62,081 nt of DNA, from assembly GCA_023409995.1 (NCBI GenBank), contig JAEYQN010000025.1, forward strand, positions 1 through 62,081, written 5' to 3'. Positions within the stretch are counted from its first letter, which is position 1. Every line of letters begins with the position of its first letter. Positions 1 through 8,402 of this stretch are shown here, one piece after another. The stretch comes from Cyanobacteria bacterium OH_CBB_238 (lineage in GTDB: Bacteria > Cyanobacteriota > Vampirovibrionia > Gastranaerophilales > Gastranaerophilaceae). Under the pieces are notes generated by a model, which had not been told where the DNA came from, made no database searches, and saw only the letters and a list, made by a program, of their open reading frames with translations. Position numbers and translations under genes: made by a program.

Positions 1-188
1 ATTCTGGGGTTATGGATTGTGATCTTAACATGACAAATATGAAAAAGGCTCGAGCTCAGTATAATAAATATTTACAAGAAAATGGAGTGAATCCTGATGA
101 TTTAAATCCTTATGGAAATATAAAATCTAATAGTTCATCTATTTTTAGCTTTGGGGGAAAGGTTAATCCAGAAGAGTTGTATTGCTAG
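1..188 (+). CDS. 3' end of a gene that starts before the window; unknown protein
   Basis: An open frame enters at position 3 and ends with TAG at 186-188, giving about 61 C-terminal residues. The visible part is hydrophilic and Asn/Ser-rich and ends in PEELYC. A good terminator follows 60 bases later, which fits a real gene end. I do not recognise the family and the N-terminus is missing, so no function is proposed. Confidence 0.5.
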   Translation, partial: SGVMDCDLNMTNMKKARAQYNKYLQENGVNPDDLNPYGNIKSNSSSIFSFGGKVNPEELYC

Positions 189-247
189 TTTTTTCTAGTG
201 TTAAATATTAAAATGTTATTATGATATTTTATCTTTGAATAAAAATA

Positions 248-276
248 GACTTCACGAAAAAATGAGGTCTTTTTTT
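248..276 (+). terminator. Rho-independent terminator
   Basis: A 7-bp stem (GACTTCA pairing with TGAGGTC, one G-T wobble) is followed by seven T. It ends the transcript of the partial gene upstream and isolates the phosphohexomutase operon. Confidence 0.75.
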
Positions 277-305
277 AGTAGTTTTACACTGGTGAATTTT
301 TCTTG

Positions 306-314
306 TGTTATAAT
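306..314 (+). promoter_or_regulatory. Extended -10 promoter of the phosphohexomutase-PC4-priA operon
   Basis: TGTTATAAT is a perfect extended -10 element. The expected start near 321 leaves about 38 bases of leader before the ATG at 359, with an AGGA ribosome site. No strong -35 is seen at 17 bp. The same nine bases end every CRISPR repeat at 16 kb. Confidence 0.55.
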
Positions 315-358
315 TGGATTTGCTAAATACACTAGATTAATTAACATAGGAATTAAAA

Positions 359-2641
359 ATGAAGAACAATATTTGTGATCTGGAACAAGAGTTATTAGAA
401 ATGGTTAGGGAAAATACCCCAGACTATATTAAAAAAGCGAACTTGTTAGACCTTGCAGATACGAGCGCATTTTCGTTTATTTTAAAGAAAGAGCATTTGT
501 ATCCATATGATGAAAAAACAAATCCAGAAGGCCTGAATTTGAATCAATGGTTAGAAAATTACTCAAAAGAAGCAGCAGTTTCTACAGCTGGGATCAGAGG
601 TCCTCAAAATACTTTGTATCCTTCTGATGCAAGGTTTCCGATTAATTCAATTGGAATAATGCTTGCAACATATGCAAAAGCATTAGTTGCAAAAGGAAAA
701 TATCCTAACTCAAAATTGTTAAAAATAGTAGGAAGAGAAGTAAGATATAATTCAACGATATTCCTTGATATTATTTCTAGAATTCAAGCTGCTCAAGGAA
801 TTGAGACATTGACAACTGTTGGTAGAAAATCGATGCCTATTTGGATGGCTTCTTTTTTGGCTTTCAAGCTTGATTTACTTGGTGGTGAATATATTACCTC
901 AAGCCATGGCATAAGTGTTAAAAATGCAACAAAAGATCTGAATTCTCAAGGGAGTCAGTATCTTCCAGAAGAGTCATTGGAGTTCGTTAATAAAATAAAA
1001 GAAATTTTCGAAATTGTTGAGCAGGAATTAGCATATGAAATTAAGTTTTCTTCTGATTCGGATGCATTAATTAATGAAAGTTACATGGATTCAATTAATG
1101 ACGGTATCGATTTGTACGCTGACTATTTGTCAAAAGGAGTTGCAAGTTGTGGAAACCAAGAGTTAATTAAGTCCCTTAACAATAAAATTGTAATAGAAAA
1201 TGTTGGAGGGTCAGCATATAGAACTCTTAGTAAATTGTTGAAAGAGTTAGATATCGATGATAAATATGACTGGTTTAACAAAGAAGAAGACCCCTTCTTC
1301 CATGGAATAGGTAAAGTTGATATTGATCCAAAATCAGGAAAAAAAGGATTTTATGACTATTCCGTTGATGCTACAGTTGTTGCAAGTAAACCTGATGGAA
1401 CACCATTTTTTCCTGTAATAGAGACTCTTCATTATGATCAAAAACTTAAAACATATCCTATATCAACAGTTGTTTTGATCACTGACCCTGATCATGATCG
1501 ACTAACGGTGGCGCAAGTGGAAGACAAGAAAAATCTGCCATCCATTGAAAAAGCAGGAATAGATTATGTTGAATTAGGTAACGATAGAGTCCTTTGCGTT
1601 TACACTGCTAATCAATCATTTCTTTTATTAATGGATTTTTGGGCAAAGAGACTTCGAAATTGTAAATTCTGGTCTAATTATCCTCGCTTTATGATAAAGA
1701 CTACTGCTTCTGCGATGGCCTGGGATGAGTGGGCTAAAGCAAATGACATAAAAGTTGTAAATGTTCCTGTTGGCTTCAAAGAAATTGCTAACATAATGAA
1801 AAAAGTTGAAAAACAAATAATGGAAAATCCTGATAAAGATGTTGTTGTTACTGATGTGCTTGGTAACGATGTTAACTTAGGTATTAATCCAAGAGTTATA
1901 TTTGCTGGTGAAGAATCTGGCGGAATGATTATTGGTGCGGAAGAATTGATAACTTCAAAGGCGGGAAGAATAGCAATTGCAATGAGAGAAAAAAGTGCAA
2001 CGGAAGCGATTCTTGTTGCTTCAGCATTAGTTGCTCAACTAGAAAAAGAAGGAAAAACTCTTTCTAATGCCTTAGCTGATTTATTTGATGCAAATAATAT
2101 TATTGGTAGATATGATATAAGGGAAGATATTTCTTATTATAACGAATCAGAACCAAATATTGAGAAACTTACAAAAGCAAAAATAATTGGAGAAGCAAAA
2201 AGAACAAAAAATGATATCTTCTTCTTGACTTTAGCAATTGCAAAATTTGAAAGTAAAATAACATTGAGTGATGTAAAAGAAATTTTTGCAGATACATTCT
2301 CAGAGCTTTGTTTTGATAATTTAATTGATATCAAATTTGTTGGAGATGGAACTTATCTGGAATTTTCGGATAAATTTATTGAAATCAGACCTTCTGGCAC
2401 AGATGCGAAAACAAAAGCATATGGTGCAGGTAATGACAAGGCTGATATTTTGAGATATGCACAGCTTTTAGGGCATTATTCCGGAGATCTTACTGATAAA
2501 TATCTTGCAATTATAGATAAAGATTATTACAATAATTCAAAAGATAAATCTATGGAATATTACCAACAGTTTACTGACAAGGATGCAAATAATGAGAGTT
2601 TTGTTATTCCTGATTATAGTAAAACTTTAGGTCTTAATTAA
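359..2641 (+). CDS. Phosphohexomutase (phosphoglucomutase/phosphomannomutase family), large form
   Basis: A cytosolic alpha-D-phosphohexomutase that should interconvert hexose 1- and 6-phosphates through a phosphoserine. It shows the family's blocks in order: TAGIRG near the N-terminus, the serine loop TSSHG near residue 180, the metal loop DPDHDR near 375, the sugar loop GEESGG near 517 and the phosphate loop RPSGTDAKTK near 676. At 760 residues it is much longer than the usual 450-580. The serine loop reads TSSHGIS rather than TASHNP, so the exact substrate is uncertain. It begins an operon with the PC4-like gene and priA and has an AGGA ribosome site. Confidence 0.85.
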   Translation: MKNNICDLEQELLEMVRENTPDYIKKANLLDLADTSAFSFILKKEHLYPYDEKTNPEGLNLNQWLENYSKEAAVSTAGIRGPQNTLYPSDARFPINSIGIMLATYAKALVAKGKYPNSKLLKIVGREVRYNSTIFLDIISRIQAAQGIETLTTVGRKSMPIWMASFLAFKLDLLGGEYITSSHGISVKNATKDLNSQGSQYLPEESLEFVNKIKEIFEIVEQELAYEIKFSSDSDALINESYMDSINDGIDLYADYLSKGVASCGNQELIKSLNNKIVIENVGGSAYRTLSKLLKELDIDDKYDWFNKEEDPFFHGIGKVDIDPKSGKKGFYDYSVDATVVASKPDGTPFFPVIETLHYDQKLKTYPISTVVLITDPDHDRLTVAQVEDKKNLPSIEKAGIDYVELGNDRVLCVYTANQSFLLLMDFWAKRLRNCKFWSNYPRFMIKTTASAMAWDEWAKANDIKVVNVPVGFKEIANIMKKVEKQIMENPDKDVVVTDVLGNDVNLGINPRVIFAGEESGGMIIGAEELITSKAGRIAIAMREKSATEAILVASALVAQLEKEGKTLSNALADLFDANNIIGRYDIREDISYYNESEPNIEKLTKAKIIGEAKRTKNDIFFLTLAIAKFESKITLSDVKEIFADTFSELCFDNLIDIKFVGDGTYLEFSDKFIEIRPSGTDAKTKAYGAGNDKADILRYAQLLGHYSGDLTDKYLAIIDKDYYNNSKDKSMEYYQQFTDKDANNESFVIPDYSKTLGLN

Positions 2642-2661
2642 TACGAGAGGAGATAATTATT

Positions 2662-2907
2662 ATGGCTACAGAACCGAAAATTTTGGCAACAATTCCAAGA
2701 AGTGCAACGGAGCAACTTCAAATAGCTATTAATTCATATAAAGGTAAAAGTTACCTTGATTTAAGAATATTTTACACCACCGATGATGGTATAAACTGGC
2801 TTCCAACCAAAAAAGGAGTTACTGTTGCTCCTGAAAATCTTGAACTTTTAAAAGATTCTATTGATGAAGCAATGCAAGAACTTATGACTCCTGCTGAAGA
2901 AGAGTAA
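2662..2907 (+). CDS. PC4/YdbC-like ssDNA-binding protein
   Basis: An 81-residue protein resembling the transcriptional coactivator p15/PC4 family, whose members bind single-stranded DNA as dimers. The core KSYLDLRIFYTTDDG..W.PTKKGVTV is the typical beta-sheet signature, followed by a C-terminal helix and an acidic tail. It has a strong GAGGAG ribosome site. Its stop overlaps the priA start as TAATG, so the two are translationally coupled, consistent with a shared role in DNA maintenance. The family call is firm; the cellular role is inferred from the family and the neighbour. Confidence 0.8.
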   Translation: MATEPKILATIPRSATEQLQIAINSYKGKSYLDLRIFYTTDDGINWLPTKKGVTVAPENLELLKDSIDEAMQELMTPAEEE

Positions 2908-5384
2908 TGGATAACATTCTTAGTCAAGAGACAGAAAATAAAGAAGTGGGCATATTTTATAAATATGCCCTAACTCTTGTTGATGTTCCAGGGCTGGGAA
3001 GTAGAACCTTCAGTTATTCAATCCCTGAGGAGTTAAAAAACTCTATTAAAATTGGTCTACCCATTTTGGTTCCTTTTGGTGCCAAAGGGGCAATAAATGC
3101 TTTTGTCGTAGCTTTTTCTAATTACATAGAAGAAGGAATAAAAGTAAAACCTATTCTGGAAATCCTCGATACAAAAGAGGTTTTTTCGTTGGAGTATTTG
3201 AATATTCTAGAATGGATTTCAAAATATTATTGCTGTGATCTAAATACGGTTCTTCAAGCATCAATTCCTATGAAGTTTTTTAAGCAATCTAAACGAGTTG
3301 TTAAAAAGGTCTCTCAAGACACTCCAGCTCAATTGTTGGAGGATGAAATAAGATTTCTATGCGAGCTGAGTATTGAAAAAAATGTTTCCATTCAATATTT
3401 ACAAAAAAAGACTAAATTTTCATATTCAAAATTTTATAAAATATCTAAAAAACTACAAAATATGGGACTGATAAAAGTTGAAAACATTGTGGAAGACAAT
3501 TCTCACAAAGCTCAGTTGGTTAAATTTATCAAGTATTTAAACTCAGATGGTGCCACTAACAGACAGAAAATTATTTTAGAGTTATTGAAGTTAAAGGGTG
3601 ACTACATTCCACTCATAGAGTTTGAAAAAGAAGTAGCGACAACTCGTCCTACTATTATTAAAATACAGTCTTTGGGCTTTGTTGATATTATTGAAAGGGA
3701 AAAATTTAGAAACCCTTTAGACATTTTTAATATAGAGAATAAAGATTCTTTTCCAGAGCTTTCAGAGCCTCAACAATCTGCTTTTGATGTTATTTCAAAA
3801 AAAATAGATTCAAATCAGACAGATCCTATCCTTTTATTTGGCGTTACTGCTTCTGGAAAGACCGAGGTCTACTTTAAAGCAATTCAAAAAGTATTGTCAG
3901 AAGGCAAAAATGTTCTGTTTTTGGCTCCTGAAATTGCTCTTGCTTCTCAATTAACAATGAGGCTGGCTAGGCGATTTGGCACTGATCATGTTGCTTTATG
4001 GCATAGTAGTATTTCAGAAGGTGAAAAATACGATGTTTGGCAAAAATTGAGAAATGATGAAGTAAGAATACTTGCAGGTGCGAGATCTGCAGTTTTTGCA
4101 CCACTTAAAAATATTGGTCTTATTATAATTGATGAAGAACATGAAGGCAGCTATAAACAAAATACTCCTGCTCCAAGGTATAATGCCAAAACAGTAGCTG
4201 AAAAAATTGCTCAACAATATGGGGCGGCGATAATTCTTGGTAGCGCTACGCCTGAAATTTCTACCTTCTATAGAGCTTTAAATACTAATAATTTAGTGAC
4301 TTTGGGTTCGCGATTTAATAATGTTCCAATGGCTTCGGTGATTGTTGTTGACATGCGTGAAGAATTTTTTAAAGAGTCAAAAAGTATTTTTTCACGAACC
4401 TTGATTAGTGAAATAGATCAGACAATAAATAGAAAACAGCAAGTCATTTTGCTTATGAATCGTAGAGGTTTTTCAACCCATACTTTATGCTTGAATTGTG
4501 GAGAGACTATTAAATGTTCAAACTGTGATATACCTATGGTGTGGCATTCGACAGAAGATGTCTTAAAATGCCATTGGTGCAATAAAGAAGAACAAATGCC
4601 TAAGTCTTGTCCTAGCTGTGGGTCTTCGATGATAAAAAGTTATGGCATTGGTACCCAGAGGGTTGAAGCTATTGTACAAAAACTATTTCCTGATGCAAAA
4701 GTTGCAAGAATGGATTCAGACATGTTAAGTTCAAAAACAGCACATGTGGATGTTTTGAAAAATTTTGAGTCTGGAGAAATTGATATTCTTATTGGAACCC
4801 AAATGATTGCGAAGGGATTAGATAATAAAAATGTCACCTTAGTTGGCGTAATAAACTCAGATTCAAGCTTTAATTTGCCTGATTATAGAGCATCCGAAAG
4901 AGGGTTTCAGTTGCTGACTCAAGTTGCAGGTCGGTCAGGACGCGGTGATTTTTCTGGAAAAGTTATTTTTCAGACATACAACCCTGACTTTTATGCAATT
5001 GAAAATGCAAGAGAGCAAAATTATGAGAAGTTCTATAATGAAGAAATTGTATCCAGAGAAATTTTTGATTATCCTCCTTTTAGCCAAGTTATAAAACTCG
5101 TAGTTTCTTCTTCTAATACTTATCGAGCTGAAAAATCAGCGCAAGAAATAGCTCTTAGATTAAATAATCTGATTGAAAAGCATAGTATTTCGGAGAGGTT
5201 AATTGTTTTAGGGCCTTCTACATGTATTTTGGAAAAAATTAACAATGAATATAGATTCCAAATAATTATAAAAAATAAAATGGAAACAAAAGGTCTGTTT
5301 TTTATTACAACGTTTGTAAATAAAATAACAATGCCTAATGATATCAAGCTAACTGTTGATGTTGATCCAATTGATATTCTATAA
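2907..5384 (+). CDS. priA: Primosomal protein N', replication restart helicase PriA
   Basis: A superfamily 2 3'-to-5' helicase that recognises stalled forks and reloads the replisome. It has an N-terminal 3'-end-binding/winged-helix region (about 1-280), Walker A GVTASGKTE near residue 311, the DEEH box near 410, and the paired zinc motif CxxC-x6-CxxC...CxxC...CxxC between about 527 and 570, followed by GIGTQR and the SF2 motif VI region (QVAGRSGR). The 825-residue length is normal. It is coupled to the PC4-like gene upstream. The 3' end overlaps the convergent pilin-like gene by 6 bases. Confidence 0.95.
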   Translation: MDNILSQETENKEVGIFYKYALTLVDVPGLGSRTFSYSIPEELKNSIKIGLPILVPFGAKGAINAFVVAFSNYIEEGIKVKPILEILDTKEVFSLEYLNILEWISKYYCCDLNTVLQASIPMKFFKQSKRVVKKVSQDTPAQLLEDEIRFLCELSIEKNVSIQYLQKKTKFSYSKFYKISKKLQNMGLIKVENIVEDNSHKAQLVKFIKYLNSDGATNRQKIILELLKLKGDYIPLIEFEKEVATTRPTIIKIQSLGFVDIIEREKFRNPLDIFNIENKDSFPELSEPQQSAFDVISKKIDSNQTDPILLFGVTASGKTEVYFKAIQKVLSEGKNVLFLAPEIALASQLTMRLARRFGTDHVALWHSSISEGEKYDVWQKLRNDEVRILAGARSAVFAPLKNIGLIIIDEEHEGSYKQNTPAPRYNAKTVAEKIAQQYGAAIILGSATPEISTFYRALNTNNLVTLGSRFNNVPMASVIVVDMREEFFKESKSIFSRTLISEIDQTINRKQQVILLMNRRGFSTHTLCLNCGETIKCSNCDIPMVWHSTEDVLKCHWCNKEEQMPKSCPSCGSSMIKSYGIGTQRVEAIVQKLFPDAKVARMDSDMLSSKTAHVDVLKNFESGEIDILIGTQMIAKGLDNKNVTLVGVINSDSSFNLPDYRASERGFQLLTQVAGRSGRGDFSGKVIFQTYNPDFYAIENAREQNYEKFYNEEIVSREIFDYPPFSQVIKLVVSSSNTYRAEKSAQEIALRLNNLIEKHSISERLIVLGPSTCILEKINNEYRFQIIIKNKMETKGLFFITTFVNKITMPNDIKLTVDVDPIDIL

Positions 5385-6239
5385 TGCAGCGCCCATTCCG
5401 CTTAATAGAGGGTTCAATTGTAGTACTCGACAAAAGTAAGTTGTATTTGCCGTTGCACAATTTGTATCCACAGCGTATGCAGTGTTGAACGAATACACAT
5501 TATCCGTGTTGTATTGGTAGGGTGAATACGCGGAAGTGGTATCTCTAGGCGGAAAAGTATTTGATACTGCCATGGCTCTTCTTATTGGTATCGCTTTATA
5601 TATTAAGTCAGAAGTTAAATCAGTCGAGCAGCCTGTTGTTTTGCTACATCTCTGAACATTTGCTAATATATAATCATCTCTATCCGCCATTGGCGACATC
5701 GGAAGAACTGTTCCATTTGTTAGTACTGCAAAAGCTACTACATCAGCTGTTTTATTTCCTGTATAAGTTCTTGTATCTAGTTGATTCGGGCCGGCAGTTC
5801 CATTTAGATCAATAGCAACTAAAAATGCTGGTGAATTAAAATAGTTTTCATCAGTAATAGCTCTCACTGTTCCAACATAGAACCTCATACCATTTGTTAA
5901 AGTAAATGAAGGATTATTTAGGTTAGGTGTTACACTTCCAGAAAGTCCTTTTGCTATGCTAAAATTATAAGTATATGCACAAGTTGACGAGCCACCTATA
6001 GTGTTAAAGCTATCTAATAATGCATTGCAAGGACTTGCGTAGCTGGCCAGTGATTTGTCATTTGAGCTTGCAATTGCTTCTCCAACAACCTTTTGGAGGT
6101 TTCTGTATGCAGAGTAATATAATTCTTTATAATTGGATTGGAAATGCGCTATTACATCTATTGATAGAGTTGCAATGAAACTCACTAACAGTAAAATCAT
6201 AAGTATTTCAGCAACGCTCATCGCCTTTTTTGTTTTCAT
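5379..6239 (-). CDS. Type IV pilin-like (prepilin) protein
   Basis: A 286-residue protein with a class III prepilin signal: a short basic leader (MKTKKA), a likely prepilin peptidase site before MSVAE so that Glu is mature residue 5, then about 20 hydrophobic residues. A globular domain with several Cys follows. It probably inserts in the inner membrane and assembles into a type IV pilus or pseudopilus. No assembly genes are nearby, so it is a scattered minor pilin or pseudopilin. It appears monocistronic and convergent with priA. Confidence 0.65.
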   Translation of the reverse strand: MKTKKAMSVAEILMILLLVSFIATLSIDVIAHFQSNYKELYYSAYRNLQKVVGEAIASSNDKSLASYASPCNALLDSFNTIGGSSTCAYTYNFSIAKGLSGSVTPNLNNPSFTLTNGMRFYVGTVRAITDENYFNSPAFLVAIDLNGTAGPNQLDTRTYTGNKTADVVAFAVLTNGTVLPMSPMADRDDYILANVQRCSKTTGCSTDLTSDLIYKAIPIRRAMAVSNTFPPRDTTSAYSPYQYNTDNVYSFNTAYAVDTNCATANTTYFCRVLQLNPLLSGMGAAL

Positions 6240-6333
6240 TATTTTTTCCTTATTTTGGAAATATACTTTATTTTATCATTATAGGAGCATAATTCCCACT
6301 TGTTTATTCTAATAATCTATTTAATTTAAATTA

Positions 6334-7311
6334 TTATAGTTTTTTTAATAAATTAATGGCATCATTGTATGTTTGAACATTTATTATTTTACTGTTTAAG
6401 TTTAGAGCAGTAGCTGTGATATTTAGAGCTGTTTTATTCTCTTCTACTGCAATGACTGGAATATTCCAATTAATAGCATCAAGAACAATAGAGGAGCCTA
6501 ATGAATTTGCTGGAATAACTAAAGCTTTTATATTTTTGTTCGTTATATCTTTCTCAGAGGTTGATAATAGCGGAGCGTTTTGTAGTCCTAAAAGGATACA
6601 AGGTAAAAACGTTGGGGTTATGTATTCTGCTGCTGCTCTTTTATCTACAATTTCAGAAGTTATATCTATTTCAGCAAAAGCAGGCGCATGGACTACAGGA
6701 ACTAATAATTCTTTTACCATAAAGTGAGAAATTATTGCTTCAATGCCACCGATAATATCTGTTCCTTCCCCTTGGGCATAGTTGTCCTCTGGTGGTTCAT
6801 CAAAATGACAAACAACAGCTATTGTTTGAGCGCCTTTTTCTAGAAGCTTTTTTGCTGCTTTTAATAAAACTTGCTCATTTTTAATTCCTCCAGAAGAAAC
6901 CCCATTATCCGACATGAAAAATTCTATTCCACATTCTTTTTCAGTTATTTCATAGCCGATTATATCTGTCCCATAGACTGTTTTAACAGCATTCATTGTA
7001 TTGATGTGAATATTGAATATTCTTTGTGATATTGCTTTATCAAAGACAATACCTATTTTATTGTTTGTTGAGGGTTTAATAGATAAATTACCTTTGAATA
7101 ATTCACAAATAGTCCAGCCCTCAGTGTATAACATATTTGTTGTTATTCCCGAAAAACAGGCAGCATTTACTACATTAGGATTTACTATTAATGGAAATTC
7201 ACTGGCTATTTTTCTTGCATAACAACTTGCATCACCAGCAAAGCCGCCAATTTTAGCTCCAATACCGGTTGGCACAATAAATCCAACATATTCCTTTTGC
7301 AAATTATTCAT
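6334..7311 (-). CDS. DUF3326 family protein
   Basis: A 325-residue soluble protein matching the DUF3326 family, which I know mainly from cyanobacteria and plant plastids. The opening VGFIVPTGIGAKIGGFAGDA, followed by HPN-like NPNVVNAACFSG and MLYTEGW, is characteristic. The biochemical function is unknown. It follows the UPF0173 hydrolase with a TAATG overlap, so the two are co-translated. It is one of the better phylogenetic clues in this window. Confidence 0.75.
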   Translation of the reverse strand: MNNLQKEYVGFIVPTGIGAKIGGFAGDASCYARKIASEFPLIVNPNVVNAACFSGITTNMLYTEGWTICELFKGNLSIKPSTNNKIGIVFDKAISQRIFNIHINTMNAVKTVYGTDIIGYEITEKECGIEFFMSDNGVSSGGIKNEQVLLKAAKKLLEKGAQTIAVVCHFDEPPEDNYAQGEGTDIIGGIEAIISHFMVKELLVPVVHAPAFAEIDITSEIVDKRAAAEYITPTFLPCILLGLQNAPLLSTSEKDITNKNIKALVIPANSLGSSIVLDAINWNIPVIAVEENKTALNITATALNLNSKIINVQTYNDAINLLKKL

Positions 7312-7991
7312 TAAAAAGTAATACTCTCTCCTGGTCTAATGGGCAAGCATTTTTGTTTTTGTGATTCTATTAACATTTCAAACTCAAGTGTTTCTGCTTG
7401 AATTACATCAAAGGTGTTGTAATGCATTGGGATTATTTCTTTTGCTTTCAATAGTCTTGCTGCAACCGCCGCTTCTTTTATCCCCATTGTGAAGTGTCCA
7501 CCAATTGGTAAAAGTGCATAGTAAGGCTTATAGAGGTCACCAACTAATTCCATTTCTTTATTTACGGCTGTATCTCCGGCATGAAATATTTTAACCCCAT
7601 CTATATCAAGTAATACGCTTGCTGGGCAACCAGCGTATCTTCCATCAGGTAGTGAACTGCTATGAAATGCTGGTAAAAACCAAACACTTCCCCATTCTCT
7701 TTTTATTTCACCACCGAGTCCTACTGGAAGAGCTCTAGCGCCTTGAGCATTGCAATAATTAGCTAGTTCAAATACTGCAATTATTTCTGCTTGAGATGAT
7801 CTTGATATTGGAATGGCATCACCAAGATGATCATTATGTCCGTGTGTGACTATTATATCCGTAACGATGTCAAGGCTTGTGTCGAATGTTGCTTGTGGGT
7901 TTTGAGTGATAAAGGGATCTATAAGTATTCCATGGTTTTCTGTTTTTATATAAAAAGCACTATGTCCTAAATATTTTAATTCACTACTCAT
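7311..7991 (-). CDS. UPF0173 metallo-beta-lactamase-fold hydrolase
   Basis: A 226-residue metal-dependent hydrolase of the UPF0173/YtkL family. The dizinc motif THGHNDHLGD lies near residue 50, a GDTA motif near 140 and PMHYNTF near 195. The substrate is unknown. It has an AGGAG-like site before ATG (GGAGAGGCTC on the coding strand) and is the first gene of a two-gene operon with the DUF3326 gene. Confidence 0.85.
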   Translation of the reverse strand: MSSELKYLGHSAFYIKTENHGILIDPFITQNPQATFDTSLDIVTDIIVTHGHNDHLGDAIPISRSSQAEIIAVFELANYCNAQGARALPVGLGGEIKREWGSVWFLPAFHSSSLPDGRYAGCPASVLLDIDGVKIFHAGDTAVNKEMELVGDLYKPYYALLPIGGHFTMGIKEAAVAARLLKAKEIIPMHYNTFDVIQAETLEFEMLIESQKQKCLPIRPGESITF

Positions 7992-8063
7992 GAGCCTCTC
8001 CTTTTCTGCATTATAGCAAAATTATGTTTAATATAAAAGGAAAGAAAATTGCCGATTTATTAC

Positions 8064-8092
8064 TTGACGTTAAAAAATGTTATTGTTAAACT
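8064..8092 (+). promoter_or_regulatory. Promoter of tRNA-Pro
   Basis: TTGACG at 8064-8069 and TAAACT at 8087-8092 are separated by 17 bp. Initiation near 8099 would be just ahead of the tRNA 5' end at 8107. Confidence 0.6.
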
Positions 8093-8106
8093 GTTTATAC
8101 AAACGA

Positions 8107-8183
8107 CGGGATGTAGCGCAGCTTGGTAGCGCACCTCGCTTGGGACGAGGGGGTCGCACGTTCAAATCGTGTCATCCCGACCA
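8107..8183 (+). tRNA. tRNA-Pro (anticodon TGG)
   Basis: A complete cloverleaf: acceptor CGGGATG/CATCCCG, anticodon stem CCTCG/CGAGG around loop CTTGGGA, a T-arm with TTCAAAT, discriminator A and encoded CCA at 8181-8183. Its 3' end forms one copy of the 42-bp direct repeat bounding the island to 21.3 kb. Confidence 0.97.
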
Positions 8184-8218
8184 ATTAAAAAGGGAGCTAA
8201 TTACTAGCCCCCTTTTTT
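8177..8218 (+). repeat. Left copy of 42-bp direct repeat (tRNA-Pro 3' end plus terminator): attL-like
   Basis: This starts with the last seven tRNA bases (CCGACCA) and includes the terminator hairpin and T tract. A second copy at 21302-21343 matches at 40 of 42 positions. The two differences, at 8192 and 8213, are the two sides of one base pair of the hairpin, so pairing is kept (G-C here, T-A there). Confidence 0.8.
8187..8218 (+). terminator. Terminator of tRNA-Pro
   Basis: GGG-A-GCTA pairs with TAGC-C-CCC around a 5-base loop with one A-C mismatch. It is flanked by an A tract before and six T after. Confidence 0.85.
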
Positions 8219-8221
8219 ATG

Positions 8222-8357
8222 CAAAAATGCACCACATATGAGGCTTTTCGGGGTATCAAAAAGATTTTTTATCATCAACTTCAATATAAAAGCAAAGGCC
8301 ATGTTCTGACTGGAGTTGATCATCTTCACCTAAATTATCATCAACTAAAACTGTCAA
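8222..8357 (-). pseudogene. N-terminal remnant of a DHPS-like metallo-beta-lactamase-fold protein
   Basis: On the minus strand, the frame LTVLVDDN...LQSEHGLCFYIEVDDKK runs into TGA at 8256-8258. A shift of one base restores LFDTPKS. Together this mirrors the N-terminus of MBL-fold proteins of the 7,8-dihydropterin/DHPS-like group (ITVLVDN...AEHGLSFLIE..GKKILFDTG). No zinc-binding HxHxDH follows, because the sequence stops at the tRNA terminator. It is a frameshifted, truncated relic at the island edge. The identification comes from recalled family sequence. Confidence 0.45.
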
Positions 8358-8402
8358 GCCACATAGCCCCCCCTTAGGTCAATTTCTAAGAAGAAAATCA
8401 GT

